Numbered from the stretch's first letter, positions 38,459 to 47,205 are shown. The stretch is 54,876 bases of DNA from Nocardia vinacea NBRC 16497 (GCF_000308835.1 NZ_BAGN01000116.1:1-54876), one strand, 5' to 3'. Notes: generated by a model from the letters alone, not told the origin. Made by a program: numbers and translations.

Positions 38459-40339
38459 CTACTCATCTGTTAGCGCGTGGATCGCCGCGAAGTCGAGGCG
38501 GTGGATCGCGTGCTCGGGCGTCCATGCGCTCAGCGCGTCGTCGGCTTCCAATCGGTCGAACCATTCCCGCATCGCGGCCAGCCGTTGCTTGCCCGCCCGG
38601 TGGAACGCGATGGCAGTGTCGTCAGCCGCCGACGACTCGTCGCTGAACGGCAGCGGCTTGGCGATCACATAGTCCACGCTCCCGTCGGCGCTGACGACGA
38701 GCGCGGTACCGGCGCGGATCACCGGTTGGTGCTTCCCTTGGCCCGCATCTTCGAGATCCGCGCGACGCTGCAGCAACTGGATGGCCAATTCGGGACGCGG
38801 CAACCGATCGCCCGCCATCCGGTACGAGACGTGGATTCCCTCGCAGCTGATTTTGAAGTTCGGATCCAGTCCGATGCGGGCGGCGTTCGCGTTGGCCCAT
38901 CCGATGAGCTCCTGGGCGACCTGCTCGAAAACGGAATGTCGGGCCGAAGAACTTTCCCGACCGGAGGTGCCGTTGCCGTCGAGTACGGCGGGTGTACGCA
39001 ATTCACCCGGAATACCGATCGGGTCGAGATCCTTCGATGCGGACAGGATGACCCGGGACAAATCCACCGGGTGATCGCCGTCGCCGAGGTTCAGCCGGGT
39101 GTCCGGCCGCTGCCAGACCAGCGCTTCATCGGTCAGCGAGGTGACGCTTATCGGCCAGATGCCGCGCCGCCGCAGCGCCTCCACGAGCGTGCTGCGCAGG
39201 TGTTGCCGATCCTCGGGATAAAGCCCGCGATCCGCGGTGACGATCGCCCGGACGACATCGCCGAATGTGACGTCCAATACCGGGAGGTAGTCGAAACTCC
39301 GCACGACCATCCCGAGCATCCGGTCCGCGGTCTTGACCGCCTCGTCGGCGATCCGAGATACCAGATCCGGGTGCAGGCGACCGGGCGGCAGCACTCCGGT
39401 GCCGCCACTGGCGATCCGCAGCAGATCCGCGATCGCGCTTTGGTAGGCGTCCAAGTACGCGTCGAATACCGCCGCCACGAAACACGCACCGCGTTCGTGC
39501 GGCTCCTGTGCCGCGCGAAATCGTTCGGGTGTGCGGCTGCGGTCCTCGAGCGCCGAACGCAATGCCGCGCCGCGTCCGGTGGACTCGCCGAACTCCCTGG
39601 CCAGGTCCAGCAGCCCCGCACTCTTCTCGAGTACTCCCGATGTGGTCGCGATCGCGTCGAGCACTACGTCTCGGTGGGCGAAATGCTGGAACAGCGCGAT
39701 CAAGTCGGCGACGGACTCGTGCCAGGCGAAGACATCCCGGTTGGTGGATTCGTTGTACAGCCGCCGGATTCGATGCACGATCGCATGTGTCACCTCGTGC
39801 GCGATGATGTCGCTCGACAGGCAGGTGAAGATGACCTGTCCGGGGAGATTTGCGCCCGGATTCTCGGCATCGGCTTGGTAATAGCCGAACAGCAGGGCGC
39901 GGCGCCGCGGATCGAAATAGGCGTTCTGCCCCTCGAAAGCGTGCGGGACCAGACGCAGGATCTGGTCTCGGTGCCACCGGAATCGACGTCCCATGAACCG
40001 TTCGAATCGCTCGATGACGCTCATCGCGACCGCATAGACGATCTGTTGGTGCGCACGGGGATCGGTTTCGGTCGGTCGAATTCCGTCCTGCGCCAAGACA
40101 AATGGATCGTCGAGGTCGACCGGCTCGTACCAGGCATTGCGGCTGGCGTCGAAATCGACCACCTGCACGAGTGTGCCGTCGGGGCCCGGTCCCCGGATGT
40201 GTTCGAACGGGATATCCAGTGTGAGGAACTGGCCGGACAGACGCGTCGACATCGGGTCGAATGCGAAAGTACGCAGTCTGCGCCGGGCCGGTGGACAGAT
40301 TCCGCTCGCGTACTCTACTGAGTTCGCAGTTTCGTCCAT
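38459..40339 (-). CDS. Large HExxH zinc metallopeptidase of unknown role
   Basis: 626 aa from ATG 40339 (GAAGACGAGCA upstream), overlapping the 3' end of the DUF2235 gene by 25 bases; the open frame continues upstream but only antiparallel to coding sequence of that gene. The metal site is IIAHEVTHAIVH (HEVTH 181-185) with WHESVADLIALF (Glu208) as the probable third ligand, a gluzincin arrangement. The rest (220-626) is mostly helical and of no recognised family. There is no signal peptide or membrane helix, so it acts in the cytosol or is exported by a specialised route. It is translationally coupled to the genes on both sides. Confidence 0.8.
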   Translation of the reverse strand: MDETANSVEYASGICPPARRRLRTFAFDPMSTRLSGQFLTLDIPFEHIRGPGPDGTLVQVVDFDASRNAWYEPVDLDDPFVLAQDGIRPTETDPRAHQQIVYAVAMSVIERFERFMGRRFRWHRDQILRLVPHAFEGQNAYFDPRRRALLFGYYQADAENPGANLPGQVIFTCLSSDIIAHEVTHAIVHRIRRLYNESTNRDVFAWHESVADLIALFQHFAHRDVVLDAIATTSGVLEKSAGLLDLAREFGESTGRGAALRSALEDRSRTPERFRAAQEPHERGACFVAAVFDAYLDAYQSAIADLLRIASGGTGVLPPGRLHPDLVSRIADEAVKTADRMLGMVVRSFDYLPVLDVTFGDVVRAIVTADRGLYPEDRQHLRSTLVEALRRRGIWPISVTSLTDEALVWQRPDTRLNLGDGDHPVDLSRVILSASKDLDPIGIPGELRTPAVLDGNGTSGRESSSARHSVFEQVAQELIGWANANAARIGLDPNFKISCEGIHVSYRMAGDRLPRPELAIQLLQRRADLEDAGQGKHQPVIRAGTALVVSADGSVDYVIAKPLPFSDESSAADDTAIAFHRAGKQRLAAMREWFDRLEADDALSAWTPEHAIHRLDFAAIHALTDE

Positions 40340-41358
40340 TGCTCGTCTTCCCACATGACATCCCGGGGGATTCGTTTTCCATACGTCGTATCGCTCTCGC
40401 ACCGTGACCGCACGCTCGCGTGCACCCGAGCACCCGCCGGAACCTTCCGCCGGCGGTAGGTGAGCAGGGCCCAGATCCAGCCCATTCGGTGCACGCTGCC
40501 GTTCGCATGCTCGGGGCGTATCGCGCAGGTGTCCAGGTAAGTCCCGGCGCGCAGCAGCAATCCGGCCTCGAGCGCAGCGTCGGTGATCCACTTGAGCGCG
40601 ATTTCGGCCAGCTTCGGATCGTCCTCGAAGGTACCGCCGACGTCGGAGTGGACACCGGCGAACCAGGCCTCGGTGAGCATCGGCCGGTTTCCCTTCGGAG
40701 TGACCAGGTATTCCTCGTACGGACGGCGCTTCTCATCGATCGAAACGGCGTGGTGTGCCTTCACCACATTGGGCACCTGCCTGGTGAAGGGCCATTTCAG
40801 TTCCCAGCGCAGCAGCCCGGCGGCTTTGACCGTGTCCCATACGCCGAGGAATTCGACGGGAATCGAGAAGTCGCCGTCCGCGGACTTCGAGCAGAAGGTG
40901 CGCGCGTATCGGCGAAGTTCCGGCCAGTTCGTGGTCTTGCGGGTGTAGGCGCTGACGACGTACTGGACGAGATTTTCGCTACCCGGCCGCAGCAGGCCGG
41001 GCTCATGCAGTAATCCGGCCAGCGCTCGCGCGGTATACGCGCCGCGGCTGAATCCGAATACGAATACCCGGTCGCCCGCCTGCCAGTGCTCTATCAAATA
41101 GGAGTAGGCCTCGGCGAGATTCGAACGCAGCCCGCTGCCGACCGCTAGGCCCAGCACTCGCGAGAACCACCGGGCCGGAGGCGTCCATGCGCCCTGAGAG
41201 CTGAAGGTACCGACACCCGGGTCGTAGTAGGCGATCTGTTTCGTGGCATCGCTCAGGTCCAGCATCTCGAACAGGCGGACCACGTTGGTGCTACCGCTGG
41301 CGCGGACCTGATTGCCTGTTCCGTCGAGACAGATGACGATGTTCTTACCGGTGGACAC
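40315..41358 (-). CDS. DUF2235 alpha/beta-hydrolase (Tle1-like phospholipase fold)
   Basis: 347 aa from GTG 41358. The start reads MSTGKNIVICLDGTGNQ, the DUF2235 signature, with the nucleophile elbow VFGFSRGAYTAR (Ser104), FLGVWDTVKA carrying the probable catalytic Asp, and WFAGVHSDVGG with the His. Several characterised DUF2235 proteins are type VI secretion phospholipase effectors (Tle1), but actinobacteria lack T6SS and this protein has no PAAR/VgrG partner, so another role is likely. It is the promoter-proximal gene of a three-gene coupled operon with the metallopeptidase and MBL protein. No immunity-like small gene is visible nearby. Confidence 0.87.
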   Translation of the reverse strand: MSTGKNIVICLDGTGNQVRASGSTNVVRLFEMLDLSDATKQIAYYDPGVGTFSSQGAWTPPARWFSRVLGLAVGSGLRSNLAEAYSYLIEHWQAGDRVFVFGFSRGAYTARALAGLLHEPGLLRPGSENLVQYVVSAYTRKTTNWPELRRYARTFCSKSADGDFSIPVEFLGVWDTVKAAGLLRWELKWPFTRQVPNVVKAHHAVSIDEKRRPYEEYLVTPKGNRPMLTEAWFAGVHSDVGGTFEDDPKLAEIALKWITDAALEAGLLLRAGTYLDTCAIRPEHANGSVHRMGWIWALLTYRRRKVPAGARVHASVRSRCESDTTYGKRIPRDVMWEDEQWTKLRTQ

Positions 41359-41670
41359 GCAACGAGTGTGGGCCTGTCGAGCCGCGAAGTATCGAGTAGT
41401 GCGGTACCTGAGTTTCGCCCCCGGTCGGCGATCGATTTTCCGCGTTCGGTGGCACTGTGCGTAGTTAGACGATGCGCTCGGCGGGGAAATCGAATCGACC
41501 GCTCGATGTTATTCGATCGGAATCCGATTTCCTATTCCCTAGGGGAGTAAAACCGACTTTCATTCCGCAAAGAAGTTGTCGACTCAATCAAATACGCGGA
41601 GCATCATTATAGATATCCGGGTGCCGTTTGTCGGGGAACGTCATGGAAATCGGAAATGATTGGAAGTCCA
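41359..41670. promoter_or_regulatory. Divergent promoter region with 13-bp palindrome
   Basis: This gap separates the DUF2235 operon from the secreted-protein gene and is more AT-rich than its neighbours in the half near 41500-41620. ATCGGAATCCGAT (41516-41528) is a perfect palindrome with a one-base centre and may be an operator. No gene is evident. Confidence 0.4.
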
Positions 41671-42222
41671 ATGTTCGTCAAGAAATTGATAGCGACCGCC
41701 TTTATGGCCGTTGCGGCGACCAGCATAGCCACTGCCACCGCACATGGTGAGGGGATGCTGACCGATGTCAGCCTCAACGCCGCGGACGGCCCGATCGCCT
41801 ACACAACGACTCTCGCAGCCGATCACACAAGTGCTCTGGTGAGCCTGGCCTCCGGCAGATTCGTCGTCACACCCGATGCCGTCACGGTCCTCGCGGACAA
41901 TGGTGCGGTAGTCGGCAGCATCCCGACGACACTGCGTACCGAAGCCGGACAGAGCCTCGCGGTGACACCGTCGCTGGACAGGACCAGCACGCAATTGACC
42001 CTCACGCCGGTCGGCGGACCGACAACTGAGGCCGTCGACTCCCAGAATATGCCCGGCGTGCACCAGGCCTGGGGACCGATTTCGATCGCTGTCGGCGCAA
42101 CCATCGGTTGCTTGGTCGGTGTTGCGATCGGTATCTGGTTCTTCCTGGTCGGTGCGATCTTCGGATGCGCGATCGGCGCAGCCATCGGTGCGGCGATCGG
42201 CTTCTTCTCGCCGTTCCCGTGA
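41671..42222 (+). CDS. Secreted nocardial-type protein with C-terminal glycine zipper (DUF8020-like)
   Basis: 183 aa from ATG 41671, preceded by GGAAG; an ATG at 41656 is also open. MFVKKLIATAFMAVAATSIATATAHGEG is a cleavable signal peptide. A beta-rich exported domain follows (PIAYTTTLAADHTSALVSLASGRFVVTPDAVTVLADNG, then SIPTTLRTEAGQSLAVTPSLDRTSTQLTLTP), then two small-residue membrane-like segments (ISIAVGATIGCLVGVAIGIWFFLVGAIFGCAIGAAIGAAIGFFSPF). I recall this layout as a Nocardia family annotated DUF8020, but the name is tentative. Cys residues in the zipper are unusual. It ends before a strong bidirectional terminator. Confidence 0.78.
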   Translation: MFVKKLIATAFMAVAATSIATATAHGEGMLTDVSLNAADGPIAYTTTLAADHTSALVSLASGRFVVTPDAVTVLADNGAVVGSIPTTLRTEAGQSLAVTPSLDRTSTQLTLTPVGGPTTEAVDSQNMPGVHQAWGPISIAVGATIGCLVGVAIGIWFFLVGAIFGCAIGAAIGAAIGFFSPFP

Positions 42223-42256
42223 CAGGTCACGCATCGGAGGTAATCGAACACAATGC

Positions 42257-42296
42257 AAGCGGGCCGGGCGCCTATTGGCCGCCCGGCCCGCTTTTG
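42257..42296. terminator. Bidirectional rho-independent terminator
   Basis: AAGCGGGCCGGGCG (42257-42270) pairs perfectly with CGCCCGGCCCGCTT (42280-42293), 14 bp with a 9-base loop, and continues into CTTTTG. It sits between the convergent genes ending at 42222 (plus) and 42315 (minus), and A/T pairs on both flanks would serve both. Confidence 0.85.
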
Positions 42297-42314
42297 CCCG
42301 CTGCGTTGCGCGCG

Positions 42315-43178
42315 TTACCTGGTCAGTGCCGTTTCGCGCGCGGGTGGGCGGCGATCGGCTGTCTTGGTTCGACGAACCATCCGGCGGCGGACCTGGGGGT
42401 CGTAAACGGCCAGGTCATCGTCGAAAGCCAGTTGTTCCCAGAGGAATACGTCGGTTTCCGATGCCTTCTGGGCGGATTGCTCCGACGTGTTCTCCGCCGC
42501 AGTGACATTCGGCTGGGGAGCCGAGATCAGGCGAACTGTGAATCCTTGTTTGCGCAGACTCATGGCACCGGCGGCCAGTGCGGCACCGCATGCGGTGACA
42601 GCGCTGAGCGTGGCGGCGAAATCGAGACCGGCGCTGGCGATTCGGTGTTCACCCGCGAGGTCGGTTGCCGAGTTATTTCCGAAGAGCCAGCTGAAAAGTC
42701 CGGACTGGTTTGCGGATTCGGTGATTTCGCGCAATTCCGGCGCTTTGCCGTTGAGGTAGGACAAGGCGGCGAGTACGAAAAGGGCGGCGGCAATGCTGCA
42801 GCCCAGCACCAGATAGGAAAGCAGCCGACTGCGGACCCGGAAAAACATCACGGTCGCGACGACCGTACCGGCGATCGCCAGGGTGGTGAGGACGGCCCAG
42901 GTGCTGCTGATGCTCACCACGGATTGGAATGAGCCGGTGGTGAATCCGTCGATCCGGCCGAATGCATTGGAGGTGACGGTGCCGTTGGGCCCGGTTGCCG
43001 AAATCCACGGCTGGAACAGCAGTAGGAAGGTGACCAGACCCAGACCCGGGGCACACAGATAACCCCAATCGGACCGTAGATCGAAACGTTGTGCGGTCAC
43101 CTCGCCGATGAGATCGTCATCGTTCTCGGGGCGACCGAGCTGAACATTGTTTTCTTGCCAAGGCGTTGTGTGTGCCAT
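42315..43178 (-). CDS. Four-TM membrane protein of unknown function
   Basis: 287 aa from ATG 43178 (MAHTTPWQENN; AGGTG nine bases upstream); a longer frame to 43277 adds a low-complexity segment without a ribosome site. A cytoplasmic N-terminus (DDDLIGEVTAQRFDLRSDWG) leads to four hydrophobic segments: YLCAPGLGLVTFLLLFQPWI, a Ser/Thr-rich loop, WAVLTTLAIAGTVVATVMFF, YLVLGCSIAAALFVLAALSYL and FAATLSAVTACGAALAAGAM. The C-terminus (about 75 residues) is hydrophilic and cytoplasmic, with AFDDDLAVYDPQVRRRMVRR. No enzymatic motif is seen. It probably has its own promoter with a palindrome at 43267-43284. Confidence 0.65.
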   Translation of the reverse strand: MAHTTPWQENNVQLGRPENDDDLIGEVTAQRFDLRSDWGYLCAPGLGLVTFLLLFQPWISATGPNGTVTSNAFGRIDGFTTGSFQSVVSISSTWAVLTTLAIAGTVVATVMFFRVRSRLLSYLVLGCSIAAALFVLAALSYLNGKAPELREITESANQSGLFSWLFGNNSATDLAGEHRIASAGLDFAATLSAVTACGAALAAGAMSLRKQGFTVRLISAPQPNVTAAENTSEQSAQKASETDVFLWEQLAFDDDLAVYDPQVRRRMVRRTKTADRRPPARETALTR

Positions 43179-43532
43179 TTCTAACCACACCTGCTGTGCC
43201 ACTTCCGGTTTCGAGGAAGCGGACGCTGCGGGGCATGTCCTCCTGGGACGAATAATAGGAATTGGTACAGACGACATCGTCTGTTAACAGGGAGTTACGT
43301 TAGGACTCCGCGGTCGGCGGGGCAACGTGACCCCATGCACACGTAACTTGTGAAACGGCCGTGATACAAGCGTCGCCGAGGCGGGTGAATTCGATGAAAC
43401 TTGCTCTCTTGTAGGTGTTTTCGCGGTCGGCAAAATGCGCGGGTAGCCGCGTCGATACGGCTCCGGCAACCGCGCCGACTGTGACCCGATAGACAGCCGC
43501 CTCGGGATGCCTACCAGCGCACCGGGATCGAG
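43179..43532. promoter_or_regulatory. Gap with 18-bp perfect palindrome upstream of membrane protein
   Basis: ACAGACGACATCGTCTGT (43267-43284) is a palindrome with two 8-bp arms, about 90 bp upstream of the start at 43178, and looks like an operator for that gene. The rest, toward the TetR stop at 43533, holds nothing I can identify. Confidence 0.5.
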
Positions 43533-44183
43533 CTACCGAGTGCGCGGCAGTAACCGGTAGCGCCCCTCGAGCCCATCCAGCAGCGATTCGAGACCGACCT
43601 CGAATGCGTCCTGATCGATCCGCTGCTGCCGCTCGGCGAGTAGATGTGCCTCGTTCAGGTGCGGGTACTCCTCGGCATAGACCTCGGCGTCGGTGGGAAA
43701 GCCTGCGACGAACGAACCGAGCGATGATCCGGTGAGGAAGTAGCGCATCAGAGTGCCCACGGTCGTGGCTTCCCGGCGCGGCCAATTCGCCGCGACCAAA
43801 CCGCCGAATACCGCATCGGCCATGCGTAATGCGTTGGGCCGGAGACCGGGTCCGCTCGCCAGTGCCGGGACGATATTGGGATGCGCGGCGACCGCGCTCC
43901 GATAGGAATGGGCCCAGCGGCGCAGCGCCGATCGCCAATCCGGATTATCGGCCGACAGCTCGCCGAACATCGAGGTATCCACCTCGCCGAGCACGGAATC
44001 GACCACCGCATCGATGATTTCGTCCTTGGTGCCGACGTGGTTGTACAGCGACGGTCCCTGCACGCCGAGTTCGGCGGCGAGACGGCGGGTCGAAACCGCA
44101 GTCAGCCCATCCGCATCGACGAGGGCCAATGCGGTCTCGATGATGCGCTCGTGGGTGAGCAGCGGTCGGCGGGGTCGGGCCAT
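43533..44183 (-). CDS. TetR-family regulator (TetR class, TetR_C-like)
   Basis: 216 aa. The DNA-binding part MARPRRPLLTHERIIETALALVDADGLTAVSTRRLAAELGVQGPSLYNHVGTKDEIIDAVVD is a textbook TetR HTH with the LYNHVGTK ending typical of the TetR/TetR_C subgroup. The C-terminal half has GPGLRPNALRMADAVFGGLVAANWPRREA and DAEVYAEEYPHL, as in related regulators of lipid and drug genes. It is divergent from an acyl-CoA ligase, with two matching 19-bp palindromes in the gap, so it likely represses both genes and responds to a fatty acid or acyl-CoA. That ligand is inference. Confidence 0.87.
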   Translation of the reverse strand: MARPRRPLLTHERIIETALALVDADGLTAVSTRRLAAELGVQGPSLYNHVGTKDEIIDAVVDSVLGEVDTSMFGELSADNPDWRSALRRWAHSYRSAVAAHPNIVPALASGPGLRPNALRMADAVFGGLVAANWPRREATTVGTLMRYFLTGSSLGSFVAGFPTDAEVYAEEYPHLNEAHLLAERQQRIDQDAFEVGLESLLDGLEGRYRLLPRTR

Positions 44184-44227
44184 GTATCGCCTCCTCTCGG
44201 TGCTCGCATTCTTGCAGCAGCCGTATC

Positions 44228-44286
44228 AAACTTGCATCGCTAGTTTCTGTCCCGTACGGTTGGCTGGAAACTTGCGCTGCTAGTTT
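44228..44286. promoter_or_regulatory. Two TetR operators before the acyl-CoA ligase
   Basis: AAACTTGCATCGCTAGTTT (44228-44246) and AAACTTGCGCTGCTAGTTT (44268-44286) are near-identical 19-bp palindromes with AAACT/AGTTT arms and GC/GC inner pairs, centres 40 bp apart. They differ only in the central bases. The second ends 35 bp before the ATG at 44322. Confidence 0.8.
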
Positions 44287-44321
44287 TGGAGAGCGATGAC
44301 GAGATTCACCGGGCCTGCGGC

Positions 44322-45806
44322 ATGAACGCGACACTGTCCCTGGCGAGCATCCCGGCCGAACAAGCGAGACGGCGACCCGACCGGATCGCGCTGATAGAAG
44401 GCGCGCAGCGAATCACCTTCGCCGAGCTGTGGCGCCGGGCGCGGAGCCAGGCCGCCGCATTGATCGAACTCGGTGTGCGGCCGGGCGACCGGGTGGCGCT
44501 GATGTGCCCGAATACCGCCGAATTTCCGGCCGCCTACTACGCGATTATCGCCGCGGGTGCGGTGGTGGTCCCGGTGCATCTGCTGCTGACCGCGGGTGAG
44601 GTCGAACATGTGCTGCGCGACAGCGATGCTCGCCTGCTCGTGTGTCATCCGTGGTTCGCGGAGGTGGGCCGCGCGGCCGCGACCGCTGCTGAGGTATCAC
44701 TGGTCGAGCCGAATTCCCTTGATGCACAGCCCATTGCGAACTTTGTCACGCGGCGGCCCGAGGATCCGGCCGTGGTGTTATACACCAGCGGCACCACCGG
44801 TCGCCCCAAGGGCGCCGAGCTCAGTCACCTGAATATGGTGCTGAACGCGACGGTGAATGCCTTCGACGCCAACGATGTTCGCAGCGATGATGTGGCGCTC
44901 GGCGCGCTGCCGCTGTTCCACGTATTCGGACAGACGGTGTCGATGAATGCGACCTGGCGGGCCGGCGCCGGCCTGGTGCTGCTGCCTCGCTTCGAGGCCG
45001 GCGAGGCCGTCCGTCTGATGAAAGCACAGGGCGTCAACACTTTTCACGGCGTACCGACCATGTATGTCGGCTTGATCGCCGCCGCCCGCGACCTGCCGGA
45101 TCCGCCGCGACTGCGGCTGTGCATCTCCGGTGGCGCATCGCTGCCGCAACCGGTGCTGGAGTCATTCGAGGAGGTCTTCGGTGCGCGGATCCTGGAAGGC
45201 TACGGGCTGTCGGAGACCTCGCCGACGGCGGCGGTGAACCAGCCGGACTTCGGCGTGAAACCGGGAACGGTCGGACATTCGGTCTGGGGCGTCGATGTGG
45301 AGATCGCGGATCCGTCCGAAACGAAGCGGATTGCGCTGCTGCCCATCGGTGAACTCGGCGAGGTGGTCATCCGCGGCCACAATGTCTTCAACGGGTATCT
45401 CGGGAAGCCGGAGGTCACGGCAGCGGCGGTGGTCGACGGCTGGTTCCGCACCGGTGATCTGGGCGTCAAGGATGCCGACGGCTACCTGACGATTGTGGAC
45501 CGGATCAAGGACATGATCATCCGCGGCGGGTTCAATGTGTATCCGACGGAGGTCGAAGAGGCGCTACTGCGGCATCCGGATATCGCCGCGGTCGCGGTCA
45601 TCGGAGTGCCGGATGAGACCTACGGCGAGGAGGTCTGCGCGGTCGTCGTGCCCGCGGCACCGGTGACCGCCGCCGACGTGATCGCCTACGGGCGTGCGCA
45701 TCTGGCGAAGCACAAGTATCCGCGACGGGTCGAGTTCGTCGCGGAACTTCCGCTCGGGCCGAGTCATAAGGTGCTCAAGCGAGAGCTGAAGAAACAGTTC
45801 AGCTGA
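44322..45806 (+). CDS. Fatty-acyl-CoA ligase (AMP-dependent)
   Basis: 494 aa from ATG 44322 (MNATLSLASIPAEQARRRP); a TTG at 44286 is open but overlaps an operator. ANL-family motifs are complete: P-loop VVLYTSGTTGRPKGAELSH, LPLFHVFGQTVSMNA, EGYGLSETSPTAAVN, WFRTGDLGVKDADGYLTIVDRIKDMIIRGGFNVYPTEVE and the A10 lysine near KVLKRELKK. It forms an acyl-adenylate and transfers it to CoA in the cytosol. The gene is preceded by two palindromes and a divergent TetR gene. A hairpin at 45850-45878 follows it. Chain-length preference cannot be told. Confidence 0.92.
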   Translation: MNATLSLASIPAEQARRRPDRIALIEGAQRITFAELWRRARSQAAALIELGVRPGDRVALMCPNTAEFPAAYYAIIAAGAVVVPVHLLLTAGEVEHVLRDSDARLLVCHPWFAEVGRAAATAAEVSLVEPNSLDAQPIANFVTRRPEDPAVVLYTSGTTGRPKGAELSHLNMVLNATVNAFDANDVRSDDVALGALPLFHVFGQTVSMNATWRAGAGLVLLPRFEAGEAVRLMKAQGVNTFHGVPTMYVGLIAAARDLPDPPRLRLCISGGASLPQPVLESFEEVFGARILEGYGLSETSPTAAVNQPDFGVKPGTVGHSVWGVDVEIADPSETKRIALLPIGELGEVVIRGHNVFNGYLGKPEVTAAAVVDGWFRTGDLGVKDADGYLTIVDRIKDMIIRGGFNVYPTEVEEALLRHPDIAAVAVIGVPDETYGEEVCAVVVPAAPVTAADVIAYGRAHLAKHKYPRRVEFVAELPLGPSHKVLKRELKKQFS

Positions 45807-45849
45807 GTGTTTTTGCCCGACTGTAGGGGCGAAATAATTCAAAATACGA

Positions 45850-45878
45850 ATTATCGCGATCTTTGTGATCGCGATAAT
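45850..45878. terminator. Perfect 12-bp stem-loop after the acyl-CoA ligase
   Basis: ATTATCGCGATC and GATCGCGATAAT flank a TTTGT loop. There is no T-run after it (GGGTGTCGG follows), so it may be a tail-less terminator or an operator for the lipase gene about 160 bp downstream. Confidence 0.45.
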
Positions 45879-46036
45879 GGGTGTCGGTCATGCTGCCTGT
45901 TATTCAGTGTATGCCACGACAGTATGTCGACCGTGTTCTTGTTTCGAAAGCGCAGTGACATCGAAGGAACGGACCGTAATGATGATCTTGCCGCTTTATT
46001 ACGATTGAATCACGAAGCGGCAGGAAAGGTTTTGCA

Positions 46037-47182
46037 ATGAAGCACAGAATCGGCCGAAGAGCGCTCGGTCTCGCCATTATTACCGGCGTTACCGCACTCG
46101 CCGCGAGTTCGGGCGTCGGCGTATCGACCGCGGACCCGGCTCCGCGATTTACTCAGCAGGAGCTCATCGACTACCTGAACGCGGGCTTGCGGCCCGCGCC
46201 GGACGGCAACCAGCCGAAGGCGATCGTCGATACCGGCAGCAGCTCCGGATCCGGTTCGCGCAGCCACGCCACGGCCGCCGTGGGCGAGGGCCCGGAAGTG
46301 TCGGCCTACCTGGCCGCCTTCGGATACGGCCTGACCCATCCCGATGCGGCCCCACCCGGCGCGAACCGGGCGAACTGCACCCCGTCGGCGGCCCATCCGC
46401 GGCCGGTCGTGCTGGTGCACGGCACTTGGCTCAATGCCTACGACACCTTCGCGTACCTGTCGCCGCAGCTCGCCCGCGCCGGATATTGCGTCTTCGCATT
46501 CAACTACGGTCGATCCAATCTGCTGGAGGGCGGTGGTATCGGCCCCGTGCTGCCGGGCCGCTACGGCGTCGGGCCGATGGAGGATTCCGCGCGGCAATTG
46601 AGCGAATTCGTCGATCGTGTGCGGTCGGCCACCGGTGCGGATCGGGTCGATATCGTCGCGCATTCCCAGGGCGGCCCGGTTTCCAGCCAATACCTCGAGT
46701 TCGATGGCGGTGCGGACAAAGTCGACAAGCTGATCACCTTCGGTGCGACCAATCACGGCACCTCCCTGATGGGAATGGCGACACTCGGCCGATTGATCAC
46801 CAATCTCGGCGTGAACATTCTCGGTTTCTACGAACCGATCGTCGGCATCACCAATATCCAACAGGCTGTGGGCTCGACGTTCTACGCGGCCCTCAACGCA
46901 AATGGCGATACCGTGCCCGGAGTCGATTACACGACCGTCGGCACCAGCCACGACGAAGTGTCCAACCCATACGAATGGACCTTCCTACAGCCAGGCCCGG
47001 ATGCGACGGTCCACAACATCACTCTCCAAGATGGCTGCCCGCAGGACATGTCCGACCACCTGACGATCATGTATTCCCCCCGCGCCGCATCGATCACGCT
47101 GCACACCCTCGACCCCGATGCCAACCGGAACCTGGATTGCACCTTCAATCCCTGGATGATCGGTGGCGGCGGAAAGCTCTAG
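46037..47182 (+). CDS. Secreted triacylglycerol lipase/esterase (alpha/beta hydrolase)
   Basis: 381 aa, RBS CAGGAAAGG before the ATG. The signal peptide is MKHRIGRRALGLAIITGVTALAASSGVGVSTADP. The hydrolase core has the oxyanion-hole region VVLVHGTWLNAYDTFAYLSPQL, the nucleophile elbow DIVAHSQGGPVS (AHSQGG), ITFGATNHGT, and MSDHLTIMYSP with the probable catalytic His. This is the class-2 lipase (EstA/LipA-like, PF01674 type) pattern of secreted actinobacterial lipases, with Cys pairs (NCTPS, YCVF, GCPQD, DCTF) in the mature protein. It has no co-transcribed neighbour and ends at a strong terminator. Confidence 0.9.
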   Translation: MKHRIGRRALGLAIITGVTALAASSGVGVSTADPAPRFTQQELIDYLNAGLRPAPDGNQPKAIVDTGSSSGSGSRSHATAAVGEGPEVSAYLAAFGYGLTHPDAAPPGANRANCTPSAAHPRPVVLVHGTWLNAYDTFAYLSPQLARAGYCVFAFNYGRSNLLEGGGIGPVLPGRYGVGPMEDSARQLSEFVDRVRSATGADRVDIVAHSQGGPVSSQYLEFDGGADKVDKLITFGATNHGTSLMGMATLGRLITNLGVNILGFYEPIVGITNIQQAVGSTFYAALNANGDTVPGVDYTTVGTSHDEVSNPYEWTFLQPGPDATVHNITLQDGCPQDMSDHLTIMYSPRAASITLHTLDPDANRNLDCTFNPWMIGGGGKL

Positions 47183-47205
47183 TCCGCAACGTGATTCATC
47201 TCGAC

